Assembly: GCA_031265025.1 (NCBI GenBank) | Contig: JAISDF010000002.1 | Span: 1-19,498 of the forward strand | Source: Spirochaetaceae bacterium | GTDB taxonomy: Bacteria; Spirochaetota; Spirochaetia; Treponematales; Breznakiellaceae | DNA length: 19,498 nt | Direction: 5' to 3' | Position numbers and translations under genes: made by a program | Notes under the pieces: model-generated | What the model was told of the DNA's origin: nothing | Seen by the model: only the letters and a program-made list of their open reading frames with translations | The model's database searches: none | Shown: positions 9,001 to 15,726 of the stretch, piece after piece | Layout of the letters: each line of letters starts with the position of its first letter | Numbering within the stretch: position 1 is the stretch's first letter

Positions 9001-9167
9001 TCCCGGATGGCATCGTCATAGCGCCGTTCGGCGATGAGGCGGTCGGCGTTGGAAAGGGCCTCGTCCTGCCCGCCCCTGGCAAAAAGGGGGAAAGCGGCGG
9101 CCAAAAGAGTCAGAACTAACAATAAAAATCTGAAAATCCGCCCTTTTTGACGATTTTTGCCGTTCAT
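6084..9167 (-). CDS. Periplasmic helical-repeat (TPR-like) protein
   Basis: A 1027-aa protein with an N-terminal signal peptide (basic start, hydrophobic 11-28, probable cleavage after LFA at 30; no lipobox cysteine). The rest is almost entirely alpha-helical with TPR-like units, clearest near 35-110 (e.g. ADRLIAERRYDDAIRELTAY) and near the C-terminus (FKRAQQEFTQGRYINAYDIL). The middle is long coiled-coil-like helix. It probably acts in the periplasm as a scaffold. The stop codon overlaps the start of the propeller-phosphatase gene by 4 nt, so the two proteins are likely made together, and a physical partnership is inferred. The ATG has only a weak ribosome binding site (AGGG about 13 nt upstream). 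No catalytic motif was recognised. Confidence 0.92.
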   Translation of the reverse strand: MNGKNRQKGRIFRFLLLVLTLLAAAFPLFARGGQDEALSNADRLIAERRYDDAIRELTAYIDSHPENFAKVQERLQTIIKYRDNYNNLAEELLYVLEHDPGNLDELLRISGALRNIEINPNPMVQDFIDRTREVALFTYNRNELEKILIDGRTLIDAGRYSEALSRYSGGLSLYREEFYAAGYGSIIVNMVDSHIAEIERAVGRFNELRNALNDGINAFERQGGQTPGPGTLAGLTSAYGQVKPLFLELMELRNTLAAAADDFQKQQAQLQETQARTGDASFLPFATRLILGRLTETAPEGMLGVMDTLWNSSLARVETVAARGAGSAYNAALARSKDRRYDEAREAFPVITGYDDLYMEAAALESLKETLRLPEYTIIDGVQIALEKAESYLDHYSMKLSLPLLDTAQEAERRVHALNEQELNYQQSVMLNAAISAEAVQQGSEVRDALIEFSGSLSGMIAQVDAAGAVVGGYQETAGLRRNEPVYLANVRERYAAVAALAWSSETDSVIRSYTLIANDLGEKIETYEARLAEGMTLLTGVTKTIAGTEYTAHYPQEAGVLLDSLMDSLGRDVQTASVLLQRLENEDERVLADPEMRQLSGTVQSVSHELDDIFTRSGRAAAQAGSQAAQAESYRLDGDRLYQEARNAFTGNNFDLARERLVRTGERYDASLEIQDSDSLRALRDQRLLALDTEIVRREGETIVREVRQLVTQARSTYFRGDFEQAEEMLSRAKNLWRRIFTEDDSELEYWLGLVRNAVTLRSGRIIPVTAPLYSEMSQLLSDAHKSYDEGIRLINQGSRTGGLESLSRARQKTEEVKLVFPVNQDASILQLRIAQVTDPAAFPAMFRDRFTNDMALIRQLRRAATEQFADLQDLAAINPGYPGIQAALTEAEILIGIRPPPPDPAALARSMELTREARTLVDTSASSQVQMEIALGTVNQALNLDPNNEQAITLKNTIVSIIGGSGTAQNVLTNDAEVKFKRAQQEFTQGRYINAYDILQELLQDTRNRNVQKVIDLERRTRAML

Positions 9168-9227
9168 TTCCGGATATACCCTACCATTATTAGTATCGGT
9201 CTACGAAGTTTTATTATGAGGCCGTGA

Positions 9228-9250
9228 TTTCAAAATCCTCTATTTTGAAA
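9228..9250. repeat. 8-bp inverted repeat in divergent promoter region
   Basis: TTTCAAAA (9228-9235) and TTTTGAAA (9243-9250) form a perfect inverted repeat with a 7-nt spacer (TCCTCTA). It lies between the start of the minus-strand repeat-protein gene and the plus-strand outer-membrane protein gene. Its right arm contains a possible -35 (TTGAAA) for the plus strand. A regulator operator is a fair guess; an AT-rich chance palindrome is the alternative. Confidence 0.45.
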
Positions 9251-9303
9251 GTGGCTACATATATAATAATATCATAGAAAAAAAATTTTTTCCGATATAT
9301 ATT
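9245..9303 (+). promoter_or_regulatory. Candidate promoter(s) of the UPF0164-like gene
   Basis: Two arrangements are possible in this AT-rich stretch. TTGAAA (9245-9250), 16-nt spacer, TAATAT (9267-9272) gives a 25-nt leader. Alternatively TAGAAA (9275-9280), 17-nt spacer, TATATT (9298-9303) puts the start of transcription next to the ATGs. A perfect TATAAT also occurs at 9262-9267 but without a suitable -35. No ribosome binding site precedes either possible ATG. The promoter of the opposite gene could not be located. Confidence 0.45.
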
Positions 9304-10587
9304 ATGATTATAATGTCATTCACCAGGGGCCGTACCAGTATATGTATACTCTTGCTCTTATGCGGCGCTTTGTCCCTGTCCGCCATTGACATCAGCGAGG
9401 ACCTGTACGGGGATTTCTCGGATTTTGTGGGCGGTATAGACCCCAATGCCGGGCTTACCGCCTTTCCGGTGCTGAATGTCCCCATGGGAGGCCGTTCGGA
9501 GGGCATGGCCGGCGCCTTTACCGCTGTTTCCGATGATATTTCATTTATCGAATACAATCCCGCGGGTTCATCCATGCTGGCCCGGTCGGAACTGGCGTTT
9601 TTCCACAATAACTGGATAGCCGATACCAATGTGGAAGGCGCGGTCTATGCCACCCGTTTCAACGATTTGGGCCTGGCGGCAGGGGGAAAGTGGCTGTACC
9701 TGCCCTTTACCGAGTACAATGTCTACGGGGAACGGGCCAGCAAAGGCTATTATTCCGAAGCTGTGGGCATTCTGAACCTTTCGTACAATTTTCTTTCAAG
9801 TTATTATTTTTCGGGCGTTTCGGCGGGCATGAACATCAAGGGCGCCTTCCGCTTTGTCCCCGACTATTCCGATGACCAGGGAAGCATCATAAGCGGGTCA
9901 GGGCTTTCCCAGTCCGCCGCCCAGGTCATGGCCGATTTCGGCGTACTTACCCGTTTTGACCTCTTCAAATTCTATACGGCAAGGGAACGGAACAGCTCGG
10001 CGGCCCTGACGCTACGTAACCTGGGCCGGCCAGCGAAGGGCGATCCCCTGCCCACCGTTGCCACGGCGGGTATTTCATACAAACCCATACGGCCCCTGCT
10101 CCTTTCCTTTGATTTCTCCTATCCCATAAACCTTCAGAATCCCGAACTTTCGGAAAAACCCTACTGGGCCGCCGGTATAGCTGCCGAACTTACCCCCTTC
10201 CTCTCCATGCGTACCGGCGCGCTGGTCAAAACCGGAAATATCCGTTTTACCCTGGGCAGCGCCATTACCCTGGACAGGGTAAGCCTGGATATCAACTATA
10301 CCGTGGACCTGCTTACCCAGCTTCAGCCCTTTAACCGCCTCAGCATAGGGGTAAGGCTCAACCTCGGCGACGGGGGGAGGGCCGCGCGCTCCGATGAGGT
10401 CGACAGGCTCTACCTTGCCGGACTTGACGCCTATTCCAAGGGAAACCGGGAAGAGGCCAGGTACTGCTGGGAAGAAGCCCTCAGGCTTAACCCCAAATTT
10501 GATCCCGCCAGGGAAGGGCTTTCGGTCATAGTCCGCGCCCAGGCCATTGAAGACCGCATCACCGAAATAGAACGGCTTGAATTTTAG
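9304..10587 (+). CDS. UPF0164/FadL-like outer-membrane beta-barrel with C-terminal TPR
   Basis: A 427-aa protein. Residues 1-27 form a signal peptide (LLLLCGALSLSA, cleavage before ID). Residues 60-92 (VPMGGRSEGMAG, AFTAVSDDISFIEYNPAGSS) match the start of FadL/PorV-like barrels (glycine-rich GMAGAFTAV then NPAG). Beta strands rich in Tyr and Phe continue to ~350. Residues ~364-427 hold a TPR (LAGLDAYSKGNREEARYCWEEALRLNP). The family resembles treponemal UPF0164 proteins such as TP0548, TP0856, TP0858, TP0859 and TP0865 in T. pallidum, recalled from memory; these are proposed long-chain fatty acid porins. The terminal TPR is probably periplasmic and may bind another envelope protein. Neither the 9304 ATG nor the in-frame ATG at 9313 has a Shine-Dalgarno. 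Confidence 0.88.
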   Translation: MIIMSFTRGRTSICILLLLCGALSLSAIDISEDLYGDFSDFVGGIDPNAGLTAFPVLNVPMGGRSEGMAGAFTAVSDDISFIEYNPAGSSMLARSELAFFHNNWIADTNVEGAVYATRFNDLGLAAGGKWLYLPFTEYNVYGERASKGYYSEAVGILNLSYNFLSSYYFSGVSAGMNIKGAFRFVPDYSDDQGSIISGSGLSQSAAQVMADFGVLTRFDLFKFYTARERNSSAALTLRNLGRPAKGDPLPTVATAGISYKPIRPLLLSFDFSYPINLQNPELSEKPYWAAGIAAELTPFLSMRTGALVKTGNIRFTLGSAITLDRVSLDINYTVDLLTQLQPFNRLSIGVRLNLGDGGRAARSDEVDRLYLAGLDAYSKGNREEARYCWEEALRLNPKFDPAREGLSVIVRAQAIEDRITEIERLEF

Positions 10588-10592
10588 GCCGG

Positions 10593-10622
10593 CCCCGGAC
10601 AAGCGGGAGACCCGCGCCGGGG
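10593..10622. terminator. Hairpin between convergent genes, possible terminator
   Basis: CCCCGG (10593-10598) pairs with CCGGGG (10617-10622), and GCGGG (10603-10607) pairs with CCCGC (10611-10615) around an AGA loop. It begins 6 nt after the outer-membrane protein stop and lies before the stop of the convergent GH57 gene. No U tract follows on either strand, so it could be a bidirectional stabilising hairpin rather than an efficient intrinsic terminator. Confidence 0.4.
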
Positions 10623-10644
10623 ACAGGCGAAAGGCCCTCCCAAT

Positions 10645-12222
10645 CTATCTCTTTTTTCTGAAAACCCGGTAGTTTATGTCGGGGAAAATATTGTTCCGCT
10701 TTTCGAGACTGGTGAGCCATTCGGTGCTGATGTAGTTACTGCCCAGGGATTCATATATGGTGGTAAAATTCCGCAGGGAATTTTCTATCTGACGCCGGGC
10801 ATAGCGTATGTTTTCCCCGCCGCTCATCATCTTGGGCCAGGAGGCTTCCTGCACCAGAAGTATTTCCCTGGCGGCCTGGTTAAGGGTTCTTTCCTTGAGG
10901 CCGGTATTCTCCGGGAAGCGGTCGGCAAGCTCCCGCATACGTTCCAGGGAACGGAATATATGCCGGTATATCCAGTCGTTGGACGCGTCAAGCCAGCTTT
11001 CAGCATAGCCGTTGACTCCCCAGGATGAAAATTCGGGCGTCATGGTCTGATAGCTTGAGGTGTCCTGGGTATAGAGGTATTCCAGGGGGTTCATAAACTG
11101 CACCTGCCTGTTCCGGGCGCTTTCCCTGAACAGGGCCTCAAGAAAGGCCGGCCCCTCGCGCCAGTAAAAGCCGAATTCCCCGGCGTTACAGGCGTTGAGG
11201 CTTATGCACTGGCCGCCTATCAGTTCCCGTGCGGCGGAAAGCTGGGCGATTCTTCTTTCCAGAAAAAGTTTCGCGGCAGCGGCGGCCTTTTGTCCGGCAA
11301 GATGCGGATCGTAGAGGGCGCCGTTTCTGGCCCAGTAGGTATAGCCGGTGGCGCTTCTCCCCCGGCAGCTTTTGAGATACGAGTGCAGATGTTCAAAGGG
11401 AAGCTCGTACCCCGCGTCGCGGCGTATATCAAGGTAGCCGGGGTCATGAACCAGCCCGTCTTCCTCATTCCAGAAATCCCGGTATACGTTAAAATCCCTG
11501 CCCAGTATGAGGGTTCCCCGGGGGGTCTTTACCGGGTAAAAATTGCCGTTCAGCGCCTGGGGGGTGCCGGTAAAAAGGGCGTGGGGATTGACAATGGTAT
11601 AGCTGAGATTGTAGGAACGCAGGTATTCGTCAAGCTCCGGGGACCAGCCCAGTTCGGGCAGCCAGAATCCCTGGGGATTTTTTTCAAAACAGCTCCGGTG
11701 GCTTGCAAGGGCAATCTCGAATTGGGCCTGCACAGCCTCGGGCAGTTCGCTGTAAAAGGGAAGAAAGGCCCCGGTCGCCGCGGAACCCAAAAGTTCTATC
11801 CTGCCCTTTTCCTGAAACTCGCGGAAAACGCCGAGTATATCGGCGCCGCAGCGTTCTTCATAAAAGGCCCTCCGCGTTGTCATGCGCTTGAGAAAACAAC
11901 GGGCAAGCTCCTGTTCCCCCGAAGAACCCGAACCCCGGTACAGTTCGCTTTCCCCAAAACGGATACGGTGGTTCATGTAATCACGGAAACGCTCGTTGAG
12001 AAGTTCATCCTTAAGCATGTGGCAGAGCGTGGGCGAAAGCGAAAAGGCCAGGCGGAAAGGAACATGGTCTTCTTCCAGCCGGTCGCAAAGTTCAAGAAGG
12101 GGAAGATAGGTCTCGCAGATATGCTCAAAGAGACGGCGCTCTTCCGCTCCGCCCGGTTCGTTTTCCCTGATAAAGGGAAGATGCGCGTTTAATACAAAGG
12201 AAATTACCATTCGGTCCCGCAT
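10645..12222 (-). CDS. GH57-family protein related to 1,4-alpha-glucan branching enzymes, probably missing its acid/base Asp
   Basis: A 525-aa protein, close to the usual ~520-560 aa for GH57 branching enzymes. The N-terminus has the family LNAHLPF motif (His14). The nucleophile region is present: GFWLPELGWSPELDEYL at 186-201 with Glu190 as putative nucleophile. Where the family has DTELFGHWW (acid/base Asp), this protein has NAGEFGFYW at 346-354, so Asp appears as Asn346. The later ASDWP motif is ASWP, with the Asp replaced by Ser461. Canonical branching is therefore doubtful; a carbohydrate-binding or regulatory role, or altered chemistry, is possible. The SD (AGGA) precedes the ATG by 6 nt and overlaps the stop of the upstream DUF4912 gene (8-nt gap). 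Confidence 0.88.
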   Translation of the reverse strand: MRDRMVISFVLNAHLPFIRENEPGGAEERRLFEHICETYLPLLELCDRLEEDHVPFRLAFSLSPTLCHMLKDELLNERFRDYMNHRIRFGESELYRGSGSSGEQELARCFLKRMTTRRAFYEERCGADILGVFREFQEKGRIELLGSAATGAFLPFYSELPEAVQAQFEIALASHRSCFEKNPQGFWLPELGWSPELDEYLRSYNLSYTIVNPHALFTGTPQALNGNFYPVKTPRGTLILGRDFNVYRDFWNEEDGLVHDPGYLDIRRDAGYELPFEHLHSYLKSCRGRSATGYTYWARNGALYDPHLAGQKAAAAAKLFLERRIAQLSAARELIGGQCISLNACNAGEFGFYWREGPAFLEALFRESARNRQVQFMNPLEYLYTQDTSSYQTMTPEFSSWGVNGYAESWLDASNDWIYRHIFRSLERMRELADRFPENTGLKERTLNQAAREILLVQEASWPKMMSGGENIRYARRQIENSLRNFTTIYESLGSNYISTEWLTSLEKRNNIFPDINYRVFRKKR

Positions 12223-12230
12223 ACGAGTTC

Positions 12231-12941
12231 CTAATACCTTTTGGGTCCGATACGGCGGGAGACACGGTCGGCGTTGTACAAAATACGGGAATCCTCCAGT
12301 CCTGAAAGGCTTATGAGGGCATAGGTCCGGCTTTTCCTGTCGGAAACTGAAAAGGGGTCCTCAAAACAGGGAACACGGAACGGCGCGGACACGACGGCGG
12401 AAAACAGCTTCTGGTCTTGCGCTACACAGACTTCCACCCTGTACCAGCCCTTGCCGGGGGGTATATTAAGATACCAGGCCGTATCGGAAATGCCCACCGG
12501 CACGGTAAAGCCTTCCTCCCCGGGAACAGGAAATTCCCCCGGCCTGGACAGTGGTGTTTCGGATGTTTTTAGGGGACAGACCTTGAGCCGATAGCCGTCA
12601 AAACCAGGGGAACGTTCGTAATAGTCCCGGTCATGGCTGTTTATTTCCCAGAATACAAAGGCCCAGGCGGGATCACGGAGCATGACATCCACATAGGTGA
12701 TATTGTAATGCTTGGGCAGGGGTACGGGGCCGGGAACGCTGATTTCCCCAAGAAATAAATCTTCGAGATACCTGTCGGATTCAAGGTTAAGTTCCAGCAG
12801 TTCTTCGATGATAAAGAGGCGGTCAAGATCAGGGGGAATGTCTATGCCCAGTGAATCGGCCAGCCGGGTCAGTTCGCTGGTAGCCAGGGTGTCCAGATAG
12901 GCTTTTGTAAGCCGTATATTGCTATCCATCCTATTCATCAT
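12231..12941 (-). CDS. DUF4912-domain protein with Rho-N/SAP-like N-terminus
   Basis: A 236-aa protein if started at the ATG at 12941. Residues ~11-50 (TKAYLDTLATSELTRLADSLG…) resemble a Rho N-terminal/SAP-type helical fold, and ~78-192 match DUF4912 (YNITYVDVMLRDPAWAFVFWEI, then GKGWYRVEVCV). DUF4912 proteins are often adjacent to glycogen or GH57 genes, and here the neighbour on the same operon is GH57. Their cofactor or ligand is not known to me. The reading frame is open further, to 13019, but that would run far into the rluA gene. Starts are possible at 12941, 12938 or 12929; none has a strong ribosome binding site. The first two overlap the rluA stop region (12931-12933). Confidence 0.85.
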   Translation of the reverse strand: MMNRMDSNIRLTKAYLDTLATSELTRLADSLGIDIPPDLDRLFIIEELLELNLESDRYLEDLFLGEISVPGPVPLPKHYNITYVDVMLRDPAWAFVFWEINSHDRDYYERSPGFDGYRLKVCPLKTSETPLSRPGEFPVPGEEGFTVPVGISDTAWYLNIPPGKGWYRVEVCVAQDQKLFSAVVSAPFRVPCFEDPFSVSDRKSRTYALISLSGLEDSRILYNADRVSRRIGPKRY

Positions 12942-13602
12942 GGAAAAAAGCGCTTCTATTGTCAATGACTCGCGCCAAAAAGGTCTTAAAATAATCCGGC
13001 AGGGGGGCTTCCAGATCAAGGCTCCTGTATTCCCTGTTTCCCGCTATACCCAGATACGCGGCGTGCAGGAGGAGCCTGTTAAGGCCCTGCTCCTTTTTCA
13101 GCCGCTTGTTAAGGGCGAAATCCCCGTATTTGCCGTCGCCCAGGACAGGGAGGCCGAGGGAAGCAAGGTGGCGTCTGATCTGGTGCGTGCGGCCTGTGTC
13201 CAGTTCCAGAGCGAGAAGGGAAAAATCCCCTTCCGCCGCAAGAAGCCGGTATCCGGTCCGCGACTGTTTCCGCACGCCGCGTATGACCAGGTCCCCGTCA
13301 ATGGTTCCCGCGTCAGACCGGGGCCTTCCGGCGCAAAGGGCAAGATAGCTCTTGCGGGCGCGGCGTTCCGCCATGACGGAGGCATAGTACCTGGCGGCTT
13401 CTCTGCTCTTTGCCACCAGTATGATCCCCGACGTATCCTGGTCCAGGCGGTGTACCAAAAAGGGTTTGCCGGCCCATTCACGGGCCAGGAGGGTATCCAG
13501 GGAAAGCCCTACCCCTTTTCCGCCCTGGACGGCAAGGCCGGCCGGCTTGTTAAACACCGCGCAGCGGTCATCCTCGTAAAGTACGGAGAGCTTCTTCAAC
13601 AT
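12931..13602 (-). CDS. RluA-family RNA pseudouridine synthase
   Basis: A 223-aa protein, short for the family and without the usual N-terminal S4 domain. The signature HRLDQDTSG at 51-59 carries the catalytic Asp54, and the downstream HQIRRHLA block is also family-typical. The active site is complete, so it should isomerise uridine to pseudouridine in rRNA or tRNA. The exact target is not predictable from sequence. A good ribosome binding site (AAGGAAG) lies about 5 nt before the ATG. It overlaps the start of the DUF4912 gene and likely shares its transcript. A 12-bp palindrome (TTCCGCGCGGAA) at 13618-13629 lies just upstream. Confidence 0.93.
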   Translation of the reverse strand: MLKKLSVLYEDDRCAVFNKPAGLAVQGGKGVGLSLDTLLAREWAGKPFLVHRLDQDTSGIILVAKSREAARYYASVMAERRARKSYLALCAGRPRSDAGTIDGDLVIRGVRKQSRTGYRLLAAEGDFSLLALELDTGRTHQIRRHLASLGLPVLGDGKYGDFALNKRLKKEQGLNRLLLHAAYLGIAGNREYRSLDLEAPLPDYFKTFLARVIDNRSAFFHDE

Positions 13603-13766
13603 AAAACTTCCTTGCGATTCCGCGCGGAAGGGCTGGGAAAAATCCGGCCCCTGGAGTAGACTTGGAGAGGGCGCCCGTTTTTACCGGGCAGGGCCCCTTT
13701 CAAGTCCCGCGTTTTCCCGCCTTATGGCGCGGAGCCGCGGTAGTTTAGTGGTTATGGAGTACTGTT

Positions 13767-14984
13767 ATGCGTACCCCCGGTCTAAAGCCATTCCCAAAAC
13801 CAGCCGGGTTTTGGAAATGGCTAATTATTGACCTTTTTTTCGTTTTTGTTCCAGCGTTTTCCCCCGCCGAACCCCTTCATTCCCCTACCTGGGGGTTTTA
13901 CCTGGATCTTCCCGAGGGGTATTCTTATGAATCAGGCGACGGGAGGGACCGTTTTTCCTTTGTTTCGGACAACGGAGGTATCATTGACATAGTGGTTTAT
14001 GGTCCCGGTGTCTTTGAGTCACCTGAAGCGCTCGCCGGGGATATAAGGAACAGGCTCAACAGCCGGGGCGATATCAGCCCCTATATCTACCATGATAAAA
14101 AAGCCGCCATCGCCGAACTGCATATTTCCCGGCCGGGAGGCGCGCTTTCGGGCTGGGCCCTCTGCACGGAGCTCGCGTCAAGGGGAAGCGGCCCCCCGCC
14201 CCTTCTCGCGGCCCTGGCCTACGGACCCGCTTCCAGGCAGGACTTGCCGCTTTTTTATCTTTCGGCCCTTGATTCCATAGTTCCCTCGGAGGCGGAAAAA
14301 TACAGCCCCGGCCCCATCACCGAATTCAGCTATCCACGGGGAGAGATCGTACCGGCTGTCCTGGCGAACAGGGACCTTAAAGCCCTGATAGGCGAAAACG
14401 ACGCCGAAGCCGCCGGAGCCCTGGTGGACCGGGAATTTGCCGTACTCAGCGCATACCTCAATTCGCCCCTGTGGAAAGAAGCCTGGATACGTTTTTACCG
14501 GGTTCTGTTCAAGGACGCGTATGAACGGCTGGCCGATCTTGCCTTTGTTTTTGAACGGGACTGGTATGCCCGGTATATACAAAACCCTTCCAGCGGCGGC
14601 CGGAACAACGATGAAAGCGAGGCGCGGGCCTTTGCCCAGGACGCCCTCAAATGGGTACAGGGCTTTGTCTACGAGCGGGACGCGACGGGCAGTGATTTTG
14701 TCGATCTGGTAAGCGCCGCCACCCAGGGCAGGGGCGACTGCGACAGCCGCGCCCTGCTCTGGGCGCTCATCCTGGCAAGGAACAATATTCCCGCGGCCAT
14801 CATGGTCTCCCCCGAGTATGGTCATGCCATGGGCCTGGCCCAGGTTCAGGGACCGGGGGCGGTCTTTGAACTTGGCGGCCGGAACTGGATAGTGGCGGAG
14901 ACCACTGTCGATGTTGACCTTGGCCTCATAGGAGAATCGGTAAGCGACCCGCGTTACTGGATAGGCATTGACCTTGTCCGGTAA
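13767..14984 (+). CDS. Secreted transglutaminase-like (papain-fold) protein
   Basis: A 405-aa protein with a probable signal peptide or signal anchor (hydrophobic ~15-33, FFVFVPAFSPA). The C-terminal part resembles the transglutaminase-like fold: GRGDCDSRALLWALILARNN (Cys325), YGHAMGL (His353) and an acidic residue near WIVAETT (Glu378 or the following Asp). Those are the expected Cys-His-acid catalytic positions, so it may be a protease or amidase-type enzyme in the periplasm. The N-terminal ~300 residues are not recognised. GGAG lies 7 nt before the ATG. It is divergent from rluA and convergent with the gene at 15009. No promoter was seen. Confidence 0.85.
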   Translation: MRTPGLKPFPKPAGFWKWLIIDLFFVFVPAFSPAEPLHSPTWGFYLDLPEGYSYESGDGRDRFSFVSDNGGIIDIVVYGPGVFESPEALAGDIRNRLNSRGDISPYIYHDKKAAIAELHISRPGGALSGWALCTELASRGSGPPPLLAALAYGPASRQDLPLFYLSALDSIVPSEAEKYSPGPITEFSYPRGEIVPAVLANRDLKALIGENDAEAAGALVDREFAVLSAYLNSPLWKEAWIRFYRVLFKDAYERLADLAFVFERDWYARYIQNPSSGGRNNDESEARAFAQDALKWVQGFVYERDATGSDFVDLVSAATQGRGDCDSRALLWALILARNNIPAAIMVSPEYGHAMGLAQVQGPGAVFELGGRNWIVAETTVDVDLGLIGESVSDPRYWIGIDLVR

Positions 14985-15008
14985 CACGGAACGCCAAAAC
15001 CGCGCCTG

Positions 15009-15662
15009 TCAGATTTTGCCGCAGAGCAGGGTATAGGCTGCTCCGGGCTCAGAGACGGCAAGCAGGGCGTTGCGAAGTTCGGCGTTCTTGAGGCGGTCGC
15101 TGAAAAAGGAAAGGGCCTGGAGATAGTAGGCGTGCTGGCTATAGGCCGCGGCTATCATGAAAAGGAGCCTTACCGGCTGATCGTCAAGGGCCTGAAAATC
15201 CTGTATATCCACGCGGCTTATTCCCACGGATACTACCAGGTCTGTTACCGAGGCAAGCCTGACATGGGGTATGGCGATGCCCCGGCCTATGGCGGTGCTC
15301 ATCAGTTCTTCCCGTTTGAGGACTTCCTGGGTCAGTTCCTGGCGGTTTTTGACCTGGGGCGCCTGGGAAAGATTATCCGCCAGAGCCAGAAGGGCGTCCC
15401 GTTTGGCCTTGAAATCCAGAAAAATAACGCGGTCAGGAGAGAGGAGGTTTCCGGCCTGTACCATCGTGGAGCGGCCGGTCATCGTATCGGAAGAGAGACG
15501 GTCATTTACCCATTTTTCTATCGCGGCCTTCTTAAAACGCCACACAGTGCCTATTTTGCCTGAGGGAATCTCGCCCTTTTGGGCCCAGTCATAAACCGTA
15601 CGTTCCGAAACCCGGAGGTACTTTGCCACTTCATCAATAGTTAATATATCATCATCAATCAT
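15009..15662 (-). CDS. HTH-PTS EIIA (fructose/nitrogen-type) fusion protein
   Basis: A 217-aa protein from the ATG at 15662. Residues 6-52 are a MerR/excisionase-like helix-turn-helix (LTIDEVAKYLRVSERTVYDW, followed by WRF and IEKW). Residues ~70-217 are a PTS EIIA type-2 (Fru/Ntr) domain with the phosphorylatable His133 in GIAIPH. It probably links PTS phosphorylation state to DNA binding. The frame is open to 15758, where it would overlap the end of cdd by 32 nt, but those 32 residues look unlike the conserved protein. I see no ribosome binding site at 15662 or at the alternatives. A TTGACG-17 nt-CAGAAT element ends 6 nt before this ATG, which fits a leaderless transcript. Confidence 0.85.
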   Translation of the reverse strand: MIDDDILTIDEVAKYLRVSERTVYDWAQKGEIPSGKIGTVWRFKKAAIEKWVNDRLSSDTMTGRSTMVQAGNLLSPDRVIFLDFKAKRDALLALADNLSQAPQVKNRQELTQEVLKREELMSTAIGRGIAIPHVRLASVTDLVVSVGISRVDIQDFQALDDQPVRLLFMIAAAYSQHAYYLQALSFFSDRLKNAELRNALLAVSEPGAAYTLLCGKI

Positions 15663-15668
15663 ACCATT

Positions 15669-15697
15669 ATTCTGTAATATACCGCAGAATACGTCAA
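15669..15697 (-). promoter_or_regulatory. Candidate promoter of the HTH-EIIA gene
   Basis: On the minus strand TTGACG (complement of 15692-15697), 17 nt, CAGAAT (complement of 15669-15674). TSS would be near 15662, at the ATG itself. The -10 is only a 4/6 match, so this is a weak candidate, of interest because no Shine-Dalgarno accompanies this ATG. Confidence 0.35.
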
Positions 15698-15726
15698 GTG
15701 AGACCACAAAACGTGAAAGACCGGGA

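Noticed and set aside
9304..9400. Lipoprotein signal in the UPF0164-like protein (Cys20)
   Set aside because: The residues before Cys20 (LLL) do not fit a lipobox, and a signal peptidase I site near SA-ID is more plausible.
12942..13019. Start of the DUF4912 gene at 13019
   Set aside because: It would overlap rluA by about 90 nt and add residues that look like out-of-frame translation; starts at 12929-12941 fit better.
13673..13689. GCCCG/CGGGC hairpin upstream of the transglutaminase-like gene
   Set aside because: A 5-bp stem with no U tract in a GC-rich stretch; too weak to call a terminator or regulator.
13731..13790. tRNA-like stretch (GCCGCGGTAGTTTAGTGGTTATGG), resembling a D arm
   Set aside because: No matching acceptor stem, anticodon arm or T arm could be drawn, and the segment leads straight into a normal Shine-Dalgarno and start codon.
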